A DNA stretch of 64,000 bases from positions 86,414-150,413 of the forward strand of contig DGLA01000011.1 in NCBI GenBank assembly GCA_002387205.1, written 5' to 3'. Numbering within the stretch: position 1 is the stretch's first letter; each line of letters starts with the position of its first letter. Of the stretch, positions 41,741 through 50,405 are shown piece after piece. The notes under the pieces were generated by a model that was not told the DNA's origin, searched no databases, and was given only the letters and a program-made list of their open reading frames with translations. This DNA is from Stutzerimonas stutzeri (lineage in GTDB: Bacteria > Pseudomonadota > Gammaproteobacteria > Pseudomonadales > Pseudomonadaceae). The position numbers and the translations under genes were made by a program.

Positions 41741-42751
41741 TCAGCGAGGAGCAAGCTCGCTCAGGTGGCGGGCCACGGCCAGCCAGGCGCCGATGTAACC
41801 CAGCAGCAAGGCGCCAAGCACCAGCGACAAGCCATCTTCGGTCGGCACCCCGGCCAGGCCGAAATCGCTGCCGTAGAGCCCGGCCAGACCTACTACCGCC
41901 TCATTGAGCCACCCCAGGCCATAGGCCAACAGGGCCCAGGCAATCAGACCGGCACCCAGCCCGTACAGCGCACCCATATACAGAAACGGGCGACGAACAT
42001 AACCGTCGGTTCCGCCCACCAGTTTGACTACCTCAATCTCGGTTCGCCGGTTCTCGATATGCAGGCGGATCGTATTACCGATTACCAGCAGCAGGGTTGC
42101 GATCAGCAGCAGGCTCAGGCCGAAGACGAAGCGATCGCCGAGCCTGAGGATCGCGGTCAGCCGTTCCACCCAGACCAGGTCCAGCTGCGCCTGCTCGACT
42201 CCGGGCAGTTCAGACAGGCGCTGACGCAGTGCTTCGAGATTGTCTCGATCCACCTCACTGGGGGTCACCAGGATCACGCCTGGCAAGGGGTTATCCGGCA
42301 GCTCGCGCAACGCCTCACCCAGACCGGACAACTGCTGAAATTCCTCCAGCGCCTGCTCGCGGCTGATCCAGCTGGCTTCCGACACATCCGGCATCGCCTG
42401 GATTTCCTCCCGGAGTGCCTGCCCCTGCTGCGCATCGATATCCAGCTGCATGAACAGCGAGATCTGCGCTGCGCGTTGCCAGGAGCCACCAAGCCGCTCG
42501 ACGTTGTCCAGCAACAGAGCCAGCCCCATGGGCAGGCTCAGGGCGACGGCCATGACCAGGCAGGTAAAGAAGCTGCCGATGGGCTGCTTCACCAGACGAC
42601 GAATACTGTCGACCATGCTGGCGCGGTGGCTTTCCAGCCACGCGTGGAACAACACCTTGAAGCCTGGCTCGTCGCTGGCGGGCTGCTCGGGCTTGCTGCG
42701 CACGCCACCGGCGCGCTCGACGGGATTCGGGTTCTGCTCAGGCGTACTCAT
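41741..42751 (-). CDS. ftsX: FtsX, cell division ABC transporter permease-like protein
   Basis: FtsX forms with FtsE a septal ABC complex that activates peptidoglycan hydrolases. The 336-residue protein has a charged N-terminal cytoplasmic tail, a first membrane segment near residues 58-85 (FFTCLVMAVALSLPMGLALLL) and a periplasmic domain. Three more membrane segments follow toward the C-terminus (FVFGLSLLLIATLLLVIGN, YMGALYGLGAGLIAWALL, LSLVLGALLLGYIGAWL). Its start overlaps the ftsE stop by 4 nt. The gene is the last of the ftsY-ftsE-ftsX set. Confidence 0.95.
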   Translation of the reverse strand: MSTPEQNPNPVERAGGVRSKPEQPASDEPGFKVLFHAWLESHRASMVDSIRRLVKQPIGSFFTCLVMAVALSLPMGLALLLDNVERLGGSWQRAAQISLFMQLDIDAQQGQALREEIQAMPDVSEASWISREQALEEFQQLSGLGEALRELPDNPLPGVILVTPSEVDRDNLEALRQRLSELPGVEQAQLDLVWVERLTAILRLGDRFVFGLSLLLIATLLLVIGNTIRLHIENRRTEIEVVKLVGGTDGYVRRPFLYMGALYGLGAGLIAWALLAYGLGWLNEAVVGLAGLYGSDFGLAGVPTEDGLSLVLGALLLGYIGAWLAVARHLSELAPR

Positions 42752-43419
42752 CGGGCGGCCTCCCCGTCACCGATCAATCGGCCTCGCTGCAGCGTGAGCA
42801 TGCGATGGCGCATCCGGGCAATAAGGGCCAGGTCATGACTGGCGATCAGCACGGTAGTGCCTAGGCGATTGATATCTTCGAAGACTCCCATGATTTCTGC
42901 GGCCAGTCGGGGATCGAGGTTACCGGTTGGTTCGTCAGCGAGCAGCAGTGCCGGACGGTGAACCACGGCGCGTGCGATACCGACGCGCTGCTGCTGACCG
43001 GTGGACAGGTCGGACGGATATTGCAGAGCCTTGTCTTTCAGGCTGACGCGCTCCAGCGCGGTCATCACCCGCTGGCCTATCTCGCGCTTGCCAAGCCCAA
43101 GAATCTGCAGGGGCAGCGCGGCATTGTCGAATACGGTGCGATCGAACAGCAGCTGGTGGTTCTGGAACACCACGCCGATCTGCCTGCGCAGAAAGGGGAT
43201 CTGCGCGTTGCCGATCCGTGACAGATCCTGTCCGGCGAGCAGCAGTTTGCCGCTGGTAGGCCGCTCCATTGCCAGAAGAAGGCGCAACAGCGTGCTCTTG
43301 CCGGCACCGGAATGCCCGGTGACGAAGAGAAACTCACCGCGCTGCACATGAAAGGAAAGTTCATGCAACCCGATATGGCCGTTGGGATAGCGTTTGCCGA
43401 CCTGTTCGAATCGGATCAT
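42748..43419 (-). CDS. ftsE: FtsE, cell division ABC ATPase
   Basis: This 223-residue ABC ATPase works with FtsX at the septum. It shows Walker A VTGHSGAGKST, a Q-loop in IGVVFQNHQLLFD, the signature DLSTGQQQRVGIARA and Walker B ALLLADEPTGNLDP. The signature reads LSTGQQQR rather than the usual LSGGQQQR, a mild change seen in some FtsE proteins. Both ends overlap neighbours by 4 nt (ftsY upstream, ftsX downstream), so the three are translated in a chain. Confidence 0.96.
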   Translation of the reverse strand: MIRFEQVGKRYPNGHIGLHELSFHVQRGEFLFVTGHSGAGKSTLLRLLLAMERPTSGKLLLAGQDLSRIGNAQIPFLRRQIGVVFQNHQLLFDRTVFDNAALPLQILGLGKREIGQRVMTALERVSLKDKALQYPSDLSTGQQQRVGIARAVVHRPALLLADEPTGNLDPRLAAEIMGVFEDINRLGTTVLIASHDLALIARMRHRMLTLQRGRLIGDGEAAR

Positions 43420-44753
43420 GACGAGGCCCCGCCCGCTCCCTTTTCAGCGAACAATGCATTGACGAACGCATCCGCCTCGAAGGAGCGCAGGTCGTCAATC
43501 CCCTCCCCGACACCGATATAGCGAATCGGCTTGCCGAACTGCTTGGCCAGGGCAAAGATCACGCCGCCCTTTGCGGTGCCATCGAGCTTGGTCAGCGCCA
43601 GCCCGGTGAGTTCGACAGACTGGTTGAATTGCTTGGTCTGGTTGATTGCGTTCTGCCCGGTACCGGCATCAAGCACCAGCAGGACTTCGTGGGGAGCGCT
43701 GTCGTCGAGCTTGCCCATCACCCGACGGACCTTCTTGAGCTCTTCCATCAGGTTGTCCTTGGTATGCAGACGGCCGGCGGTGTCGGCGATCAGCACGTCG
43801 ATGCCTCGCGCCTTGGCGGCCTGCACCGCATCGAAGATCACCGACGCGGAGTCGGCTCCCGTATGCTGCGCGATCACCGCGATATTGTTGCGCTCACCCC
43901 AGACCTGCAACTGCTCGACGGCCGCCGCGCGGAAGGTATCACCGGCCGCCAGCATGACTTTCTTGCCTTCCAGCTGCAGCTTCTTCGCCAGTTTGCCGAT
44001 GGTGGTCGTCTTGCCGACGCCGTTTACGCCGACGACGAGAATCACGAAAGGTCGCTTGCTGCTATCTATCTGAAGCGGTTGCTCGACCGGCTTGAGCAGG
44101 CTGGCCAGTTCTTCCTGCAGCGCCTTGTACAACGCCCCACTGTCGGCCAGCTCCTTGCGCGATACCCGCCGCGCCAGGTTCTGCATGATCGCCGTGGTGG
44201 CCTCGACGCCGACATCGGCGGTCAGCAGGCGCGTTTCCAGCTCTTCGAGCAGATCGTCGTCGATGGCCTTCTTGCCCAGGAACAGACTGGCCATGCCCTC
44301 GCCAATGCTGGCGCTGGTCTTCGACAGGCCTTGCTTGAGCCGGGCGAAGAAGCCCAGCTTGGCTGGAGGCTCCTGTATGGCCGGTGCCGCGGCAGGCTCG
44401 ACGGCAATCTCCGCGAGCAGCGGCGATTCGGGCACCTCTTCAGGCTGAACGAGTTCCGGTACAGGTTCGGGCTCGGGCTCGGTCCGCAGCTCTGCGTCCG
44501 GCTTGTTCAGTGGCGGGACTTCAGTCTCCGCCTGGGCGGTCTCAGGCTCAGCGCGCCCGGACTCTTCGCGTGCCTGTGCCTCGTCGCTCGCTGCAGCATC
44601 GGGCTCGTCAGCGAACGGCTGGCTGTCTTCCAGCGGTTCGGCAGGCGGTGGCTCGGCCGCGGGTGCCTGCGGCTTCTTGCGCAGCCAGCCGAACAAGCCT
44701 TTCTTCTCGCCAGCCGCGGCCGGCGCCTTCTTATCGTCGTTGGAACCAAACAT
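43416..44753 (-). CDS. ftsY: FtsY, signal recognition particle receptor
   Basis: FtsY receives ribosome-SRP complexes at the inner membrane. The 445-residue protein begins with MFGSNDDKKAPAAAGEKKGLF, whose core is the lipid-binding FGSNDDKK start. It has a long acidic Glu/Pro/Ala A domain (about residues 25-145) and then the NG GTPase: VVGVNGVGKTTTIGKLAK, the DTAGRLHTKDNLMEEL motif and LALTKLDGTAKGG. The ATG at 44753 is chosen because the upstream extension to 44831 has no family similarity. It is first in ftsY-ftsE-ftsX and divergent from the M16 protease genes. Confidence 0.96.
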   Translation of the reverse strand: MFGSNDDKKAPAAAGEKKGLFGWLRKKPQAPAAEPPPAEPLEDSQPFADEPDAAASDEAQAREESGRAEPETAQAETEVPPLNKPDAELRTEPEPEPVPELVQPEEVPESPLLAEIAVEPAAAPAIQEPPAKLGFFARLKQGLSKTSASIGEGMASLFLGKKAIDDDLLEELETRLLTADVGVEATTAIMQNLARRVSRKELADSGALYKALQEELASLLKPVEQPLQIDSSKRPFVILVVGVNGVGKTTTIGKLAKKLQLEGKKVMLAAGDTFRAAAVEQLQVWGERNNIAVIAQHTGADSASVIFDAVQAAKARGIDVLIADTAGRLHTKDNLMEELKKVRRVMGKLDDSAPHEVLLVLDAGTGQNAINQTKQFNQSVELTGLALTKLDGTAKGGVIFALAKQFGKPIRYIGVGEGIDDLRSFEADAFVNALFAEKGAGGASS

Positions 44754-44988
44754 GGAGAAAATTTTCTCAAGAGGGCGATACGCCGGCGGCCACGCCACCG
44801 GCCAGACGGGCGCTATCCTAGCACTGAGCATCGGCCTTCGCTAAGCGTGGCCATCCGCCCCATTGTCTGCCGACGGGCAAGCGGGCCCCAGGCCTTTGCC
44901 CTGGCACCGAGGCCCCAGTACCATGACCTGCGTGTCCGCACCAGCCGGCGACGCCGCAGGCGGAATCATCACTGAACGAGCCTTTTCT

Positions 44989-46341
44989 ATGCCTCCGATG
45001 CTACGCCGCGCCGCAGCCCTGCTGCTCGGCGCCCTATACCTACCACTGGTAGTTGCTGCCGACACCCAGCCCACCCACGAATTCTTCCTGGACAACGGCC
45101 TCAAGGTCATCGTGCGCGAAGACCATCGTGCGCCCGTTGTGGTATCCCAGCTCTGGTACAAGGTCGGCTCCAGCTACGAGTCGCCCGGCCAGACCGGCCT
45201 GTCTCACGCCCTTGAGCACATGATGTTCAAGGGCAGCCGCAAGCTGGGGCCCGGCGAGGCCTCGCGCATCCTGCGCGAACTGGGCGCCGAGGAAAACGCC
45301 TTTACCAGTGACGACTACACGGCGTACTACCAGGTGCTGGCCCGTGACCGGCTGGCCGTTGCCTTCGAACTGGAGGCCGATCGCCTGGCGAGCCTGAAAC
45401 TGCCGCCGGAGGAGTTCGAGCGTGAGATCCAGGTGATCATGGAAGAGCGGCGACTGCGCACCGATGACAAGCCCAGCGCGCTGGCCTTCGAGCGCTTCGA
45501 GGCGATGGCCTACCCTGCCAGCGGCTATCACATCCCGACCATTGGCTGGATGGCCGACCTGAAACGGATGACCGTCGAGGAGCTGCGTACCTGGTACGAG
45601 CGCTGGTATGCGCCCAACAACGCCACCCTCGTAGTGGTCGGCGACGTCACGGCGGAGGAAGTACGGACCCTGGCCGAACGCCACTTCGGGCCGATCGAGA
45701 AAAGGGACGTGCCGAACGCCAAGCGTCCCCTCGAGCTGAACGAACCCGGCGAGCGCCGACTGCGCCTGCAGGTACAGACGCAGGTACCCAGTCTGATCAT
45801 GGCGTTCAACACGCCGAGCCTGGCCACCGGTGGCGAGCCGAGGCAGATTCACGCGCTGCGCCTGATTACCGCGCTGCTGGACGGTGGCTACAGTGCGCGC
45901 CTGCCGCAGCGTCTCGAGCGCGGCGAGGAACTGGTGACCAGCGCCTCGGCCTGGTACAACGCCTATGCCCGCGGCGACACCCTGTTCGTGCTCAGTGCCG
46001 CGCCGAACGTGCAGAAAGGCCGGACCCTCGAAGAGGTCGAAACGGGGCTCTGGGAGCAGCTCGAACAACTCAAGCAGAGTGCGCCTTCAGCCGAGGAGCT
46101 CGAGCGGGTCCGTGCCCAGGTCATCGCTGGCCTGGTTTACGAGCGCGACTCCATTACCCAGCAAGCGACGACCATTGGGCAGTTGGAGACCGTGGGGCTG
46201 TCCTGGCGACTGATGGACGAGGAGCTCAGCGCCCTCGAAGCGGTTACGCCGGAAGACATCCAGAGTGCCGCTCGCACCTTCTTTACCCGCTCACGCCTGA
46301 GCGTCGCCCATGTTCTACCCGAGGAGTCCAGCGATGAGTGA
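44989..46341 (+). CDS. M16 family zinc protease (catalytic member)
   Basis: This 450-residue protein has a signal peptide (MLRRAAALLLGALYLPLVVAAD) and an M16 peptidase domain. The inverted zinc motif H-x2-E-H appears as GLSHALEHMMFKG, with the third zinc ligand Glu further on in the EVIMEERRLRTDD-like segment (read here as QVIMEERRLR). A second M16 domain follows. It is likely a periplasmic oligopeptidase that works with the partner encoded next. The start at 44989 is preferred over 44863, which lacks similarity; 44998 is another option. The gene overlaps its partner by 8 nt. Confidence 0.93.
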   Translation: MPPMLRRAAALLLGALYLPLVVAADTQPTHEFFLDNGLKVIVREDHRAPVVVSQLWYKVGSSYESPGQTGLSHALEHMMFKGSRKLGPGEASRILRELGAEENAFTSDDYTAYYQVLARDRLAVAFELEADRLASLKLPPEEFEREIQVIMEERRLRTDDKPSALAFERFEAMAYPASGYHIPTIGWMADLKRMTVEELRTWYERWYAPNNATLVVVGDVTAEEVRTLAERHFGPIEKRDVPNAKRPLELNEPGERRLRLQVQTQVPSLIMAFNTPSLATGGEPRQIHALRLITALLDGGYSARLPQRLERGEELVTSASAWYNAYARGDTLFVLSAAPNVQKGRTLEEVETGLWEQLEQLKQSAPSAEELERVRAQVIAGLVYERDSITQQATTIGQLETVGLSWRLMDEELSALEAVTPEDIQSAARTFFTRSRLSVAHVLPEESSDE

Positions 46342-47875
46342 TCGCCACCTGTTGCGTCGCGGCCTGCTCGGCCTGGCGCTGGTATCCTGCCTGGGCCTGG
46401 CCGCCTGTAGCGATGGATCCAGCGAGACCGCCGCAGTCATTCCGGTACCCAATGAGGCATCCGTGGCCACACCGGCCGAATCCGGACAGGCCATCGCCCG
46501 GGAAGCCGAGGCAGAACGCACCCGACTGGAGTCCCTGGACGAGCTCGGCGACAAACCGCTGGGTCGCCGTGAACTGGACATCCAGAGCTGGGAAACGGAG
46601 GGCGGCGCCAGGGTGCTGTTCGTCGAAGCCCACCAGCTGCCGATGTTCGACCTGCGCCTGACCTTCGCTGCGGGCAGTAGCCATGACGACGGCGTGCCCG
46701 GTCTGGCAATGCTGACCAATGCCATGCTCAACGAAGGCGTCGAAGGCAAGGACGTGACTGCCATTGCCGAAGGTTTCGAAGGCCTCGGCGCGGAATTCGG
46801 CAACGGCTCCTACCGCGACATGGCGGTCGCAAGCCTGCGCAGCCTCAGCGCGCCAGACAAACGTGAAGCTGCTCTGCAGCTGTTCAGCCAGGTACTGGGG
46901 CAGCCGGCCTTTCCGGAAGACTCGCTGCAGCGCATCAAGAACCAGGTGCTGGCCGGGTTCGAATTCCAGAAGCAGAACCCGGGCAAGCTGGCCAGCCTCG
47001 AGCTGTTCGAACAGCTGTACGGCAATCACCCCTACGCACATGCCAGCGAAGGCACACCGGAATCGATCCCCGGCATCAGCGTGGCCGAGCTGCGGGCGTT
47101 CCATCAGAAAGCCTATACCGCCGGCAATGCCGTCATCGCCCTGGTCGGCGACCTCAGCCGCGAGGAGGCCGAAGCCATCGCCGCCCAGGTTTCCGCCGCG
47201 TTGCCCCAAGGCCCGGCACTGCCGCCACCGCCTTCGCCGGACGAGCCAACACCGGGCATGCAGCGCATCGAGTTTCCGTCCAACCAGACCCACCTGATGC
47301 TGGCACAGCTAGGCATTCCTCGTGGCCACCCCGACTACGCCGCGCTGTATCTCGGCAACCAGATTCTCGGTGGCGGCGGTTTCGGCACACGTCTGATGGA
47401 GGAAGTCCGGGAAAAACGCGGCCTGACCTATGGTGTCTATTCCGGCTTCAGCCCGATGCAGGTTGCCGGCCCCTTCATGATCAACCTGCAAACCCGCGCC
47501 GAACTGGCCGAAGGCACACTGGAACTGGTGCAACGACTGGTCGCCGATTTCCTGCAGAACGGGCCGACCTTTGCCGAACTCGAGCGCAGCAAGCGCGAGG
47601 TTGCAGGCAGCTTTCCCCTGTCCACCGCCAGCAATGCCGACATCGTGGGCCAGCTCGGCAGCATAGGCTTCTATAACCTGCCGCTGACCTACCTGGAAGA
47701 TTTCATGCAGCAAGTCCAGGCGCTGTCGGTGGAAGACGTTAAGACGGCGATGAACAAGCACCTGAGCCCGGATGAGTTCGTCATCGTCACGGCCGGACCG
47801 CAGGTCGAGCAAAAGCCGCTGCCGGCGCCCAGCGCCCAGCCTCTCGAACAACCCAGCAGCGTTCCGGAGCACTGA
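46334..47875 (+). CDS. M16 family lipoprotein (non-catalytic partner)
   Basis: This 513-residue protein has a lipoprotein signal with lipobox LAAC at Cys25 (MSDRHLLRRGLLGLALVSC then LGLAAC). Its M16 N-domain lacks H-x2-E-H: the matching place reads GLAMLTNAML, so it cannot hold zinc the usual way. The C-domain keeps the Arg/Tyr substrate-binding pair in RLMEEVREKRGLTYGVYS. That split (one active, one substrate-binding chain) is known for M16B proteases. GAGGAG lies 7 nt before the ATG at 46334. Its stop shares a base with the rsmD start. Confidence 0.92.
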   Translation: MSDRHLLRRGLLGLALVSCLGLAACSDGSSETAAVIPVPNEASVATPAESGQAIAREAEAERTRLESLDELGDKPLGRRELDIQSWETEGGARVLFVEAHQLPMFDLRLTFAAGSSHDDGVPGLAMLTNAMLNEGVEGKDVTAIAEGFEGLGAEFGNGSYRDMAVASLRSLSAPDKREAALQLFSQVLGQPAFPEDSLQRIKNQVLAGFEFQKQNPGKLASLELFEQLYGNHPYAHASEGTPESIPGISVAELRAFHQKAYTAGNAVIALVGDLSREEAEAIAAQVSAALPQGPALPPPPSPDEPTPGMQRIEFPSNQTHLMLAQLGIPRGHPDYAALYLGNQILGGGGFGTRLMEEVREKRGLTYGVYSGFSPMQVAGPFMINLQTRAELAEGTLELVQRLVADFLQNGPTFAELERSKREVAGSFPLSTASNADIVGQLGSIGFYNLPLTYLEDFMQQVQALSVEDVKTAMNKHLSPDEFVIVTAGPQVEQKPLPAPSAQPLEQPSSVPEH

Positions 47876-48474
47876 TGACCAATCCACCCGTTCGCCCCTC
47901 TGCCCACGGCGGCCAGGGTCAGTTGCGCATCATCGGCGGAGAATGGCGCAGCCGGCGCTTCGGATTCCCCGATGCCGAGGGTCTGCGACCGACACCCGAT
48001 CGCGTGCGTGAAACACTCTTCAACTGGCTCGCGCCTTACCTGTCCGGTGCCCGTGTGTTCGATCCGTATACCGGCAGTGGCGCGCTCTATCTTGAAGCGC
48101 TGTCGCGGGGCGCCAGCATGGCCCTCGCGCTGGACGTAAATGCCAACGCCATCGCCAGCCTGCGCAAACACCTGGACACCCTCAAGTGCGGGCAGGGCCA
48201 GCTGTTGCAAAGCGATGCCCTGCGCTATCTGGAAACCCAGTCGCCGACGCCCTTCGACCTGGTGTTTCTCGATCCGCCCTTCAACAAGAACCTTCTGCAA
48301 CCCACCTGTGAACTGCTGGAGAACAAAGGCTGGCTTGCCACGCAAGCCTGGGTCTATACCGAGAGCGAAGCCCTGCCCTCGAGTCTTGGCCTGCCTGGCA
48401 ACTGGCGCCTGCACCGTGAAAAGCAGGCCGGCAAAGTGAACTATGCGTTGTGGGAACGCAGCGGCGAAGCCTAG
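47875..48474 (+). CDS. rsmD: 16S rRNA (guanine(966)-N(2))-methyltransferase
   Basis: RsmD methylates G966 of 16S rRNA using SAM. The 199-residue protein has LRIIGGEWRSRRFGFPD, LRPTPDRVRETLFNWL, the SAM loop FDPYTGSGALYLEALSRGAS and the catalytic DLVFLDPPFNKNLL. These are the standard RsmD landmarks. The ATG overlaps the preceding stop (TGATG). The position after the M16 pair and ftsY is typical for Pseudomonas. Confidence 0.95.
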   Translation: MTNPPVRPSAHGGQGQLRIIGGEWRSRRFGFPDAEGLRPTPDRVRETLFNWLAPYLSGARVFDPYTGSGALYLEALSRGASMALALDVNANAIASLRKHLDTLKCGQGQLLQSDALRYLETQSPTPFDLVFLDPPFNKNLLQPTCELLENKGWLATQAWVYTESEALPSSLGLPGNWRLHREKQAGKVNYALWERSGEA

Positions 48475-48551
48475 GGGTCATCAGCGGTCCAGCCGACCAG
48501 GCTGGACCGAAGCAAGAGACGTCGGCCACACGCAAATGCTCAGGGGCATCC

Positions 48552-49631
48552 ATGTCCGCCACCATTCCAGATACCGGTATCGGTACCGTCTCCGAAACGG
48601 CTCGCCCCTTTGCCCCGGCCTGGTGGCTGCCTGGGGGTCACCTGCAGACCCTCTGGAATCCTTTCTGCCGGCGCGCCCCAGCGTTGCAGCGGCGCCGCGA
48701 ACGGCTCTGGCTGGCCGATGGCGATTTCATCGACCTCGACTGGCACGGGCCGCATGATCCCGAAGCGCCGCTGGTACTGGTACTGCACGGCCTGACGGGC
48801 TCCTCGCGCTCGCTTTATGTGCTCGGCCTGCAACAAAGGCTGGCCTCCCAGGATTGGGCCAGCGTAGCGATCAACTGGCGCGGCTGCTCGGGTGAGTCGA
48901 ACCTGCTGCCGCGTGCCTATCATTCCGGCGCCAGCGATGACCTGGCCGAAGTCATCGCGCATCTGCTGACTACACGACCGCAGGCACCGCTATACGCGGT
49001 GGGCTATTCACTGGGCGGCAACGTGCTGCTCAAGTACCTCGGCGAAACGGGCCGGGCGGCACCGCTGCACAAAGCCGTTGCGGTATCCGTGCCCTTCCGG
49101 CTGGACCAATGCGCCGACCGCATCGGCCTCGGCTTTTCACGCGTCTACCAGGCGCATTTCATGCGTGAAATGGTCGCCTACGTGAAGGACAAGCAGCAGC
49201 TGTTCACCCGCCTGGGCAATGAGGAACACCTGTCCATGCTACAAGGCCTTGGCTCGCTGGATGGCATGCGCACCTTCTGGGATTTCGACGGCCGTTTCAC
49301 CGCCCCACTGCACGGCTACGCCGACGCAGCCGATTACTACCGACGCGCATCGAGCCGCTACTTCCTGCCCGACATCCGCATCCCCACCCTGCTGATCCAG
49401 GCCGTAGACGACCCCTTTGTCTTCCGCCACAGCGTGCCCGAGCCCGACGAGCTATCGGCCACCACCACACTGGAACTGCATACCACCGGAGGCCATGTCG
49501 GCTTCGTCGAGGGTCCGCTGCACAAGCCAGGCTATTACCTGGAGCGACGGGTGCCAGAGTGGCTGACGGAACCCAGGGGCACGGCAACCTCCATGGCGGA
49601 TGACCGTGCGCTGTCACTGGCCGAAGATTGA
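48552..49631 (+). CDS. YheT family alpha/beta hydrolase
   Basis: This 359-residue protein has the YheT-family N-terminus WWLPGGHLQTLWNPFCRR, the oxyanion segment LVLHGLTGSSRS, a nucleophile elbow AVGYSLGGNVLLKYLGE, and the Asp and His in LIQAVDDPF and TTGGHVGFVEG. Substrate is unknown; YheT-like proteins are often described as esterases. The ATG at 48552 has AGGGG 6 nt upstream and starts just before the conserved region. The 3' end overlaps the convergent tetR gene by 18 nt. Confidence 0.92.
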   Translation: MSATIPDTGIGTVSETARPFAPAWWLPGGHLQTLWNPFCRRAPALQRRRERLWLADGDFIDLDWHGPHDPEAPLVLVLHGLTGSSRSLYVLGLQQRLASQDWASVAINWRGCSGESNLLPRAYHSGASDDLAEVIAHLLTTRPQAPLYAVGYSLGGNVLLKYLGETGRAAPLHKAVAVSVPFRLDQCADRIGLGFSRVYQAHFMREMVAYVKDKQQLFTRLGNEEHLSMLQGLGSLDGMRTFWDFDGRFTAPLHGYADAADYYRRASSRYFLPDIRIPTLLIQAVDDPFVFRHSVPEPDELSATTTLELHTTGGHVGFVEGPLHKPGYYLERRVPEWLTEPRGTATSMADDRALSLAED

Positions 49632-50279
49632 TGCCAGGGGCACATCCAGGCGGTTGCACAGCTCATTGAAAGCAGGCCGGGCATGTTCGACTACAAACCC
49701 CTCTTCGAGCACCAGCACCTGATAGATACCACGCCGCAGCATCAGCTCGCTGACGCCTTCAGGTCGTTCGCCAGTCGTGCAGAGGAACCGAACCCAGGAC
49801 GTCACGATAATCCACGCATTAAGCGCAACGGCCTCGACCTGCGATTCGGTCATGGCCAGTAATCCGGCATCGACAAATCCCTGGTAAATCCGCCGGGCCA
49901 CGTGCAGGTGCCTGTCGGCGAATCCGCGGTACCGCGTGGCCAATTGGTGATCCTCACCCAGCAGATGCTCGAGATCGCGGTGGATGAAGCGGTACTGCCA
50001 CATCGCCGCGAGCAGCGATTCGAGGTAGAAGGTTTTGTCGTCCATGGTCACGGCACGACCATCCGGCAGCTGCATGAAATCATCAACGGCAGCCTCGTAG
50101 CGGTCGAACAACTCGGCGATGATCATCTGCTTGTTGCGGAAGTGGTAATACAGGTTGCCCGGCGAAATCTGCAGATGTGCCGCGATGTGATTGGTCGTCA
50201 CGCTGCGTTCGCCCTGGGTATTGAACAGCTCGAGGCTGGCCAGCAGGATTCGTTCTCGGGTCTTGGGTTTTGGCGGCAT
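49614..50279 (-). CDS. TetR family transcriptional regulator
   Basis: This 221-residue protein has an N-terminal TetR helix-turn-helix at about residues 8-55 (RERILLASLELFNTQGERSVTTNHIAAHLQISPGNLYYHFRNK, with the recognition helix in SPGNLYYHF). A larger ligand-binding C-terminal domain, TetR_C_5-like, follows. It is divergent from the aldehyde dehydrogenase gene with 126 nt between, and a palindrome in that gap fits its operator. It is most simply a repressor that responds to an aldehyde or fatty compound; the ligand is inference. Confidence 0.93.
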   Translation of the reverse strand: MPPKPKTRERILLASLELFNTQGERSVTTNHIAAHLQISPGNLYYHFRNKQMIIAELFDRYEAAVDDFMQLPDGRAVTMDDKTFYLESLLAAMWQYRFIHRDLEHLLGEDHQLATRYRGFADRHLHVARRIYQGFVDAGLLAMTESQVEAVALNAWIIVTSWVRFLCTTGERPEGVSELMLRRGIYQVLVLEEGFVVEHARPAFNELCNRLDVPLASIFGQ

Positions 50280-50348
50280 TCAGGCGTTCAGGATTGGCTG
50301 GGCACAGGCTGCAAAGGTACCTCTTCCACCGCCCGTAAGGCAGCTCGA

Positions 50349-50377
50349 TTGACAGATTAGAGCAATCACTCTAAATA
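50349..50377 (+). promoter_or_regulatory. Aldehyde dehydrogenase promoter with TetR operator inside the spacer
   Basis: TTGACA (50349-50354) and TAAATA (50372-50377) are 17 nt apart, a near-ideal promoter. Between them, TTAGAG (50357-50362) and CTCTAA (50369-50374) form a perfect inverted repeat around 6 nt, overlapping the -10. A dimeric repressor bound here would block RNA polymerase. The dehydrogenase GTG start is at 50406. Confidence 0.75.
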
Positions 50378-50405
50378 AGTTGCTCACCTTTTCGGAGCTC
50401 TGCCC

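Noticed and set aside
44863..44988. Extended N-terminus of the M16 protease from 44863
   Set aside because: The extra 42 residues precede a good signal peptide and have no family similarity.
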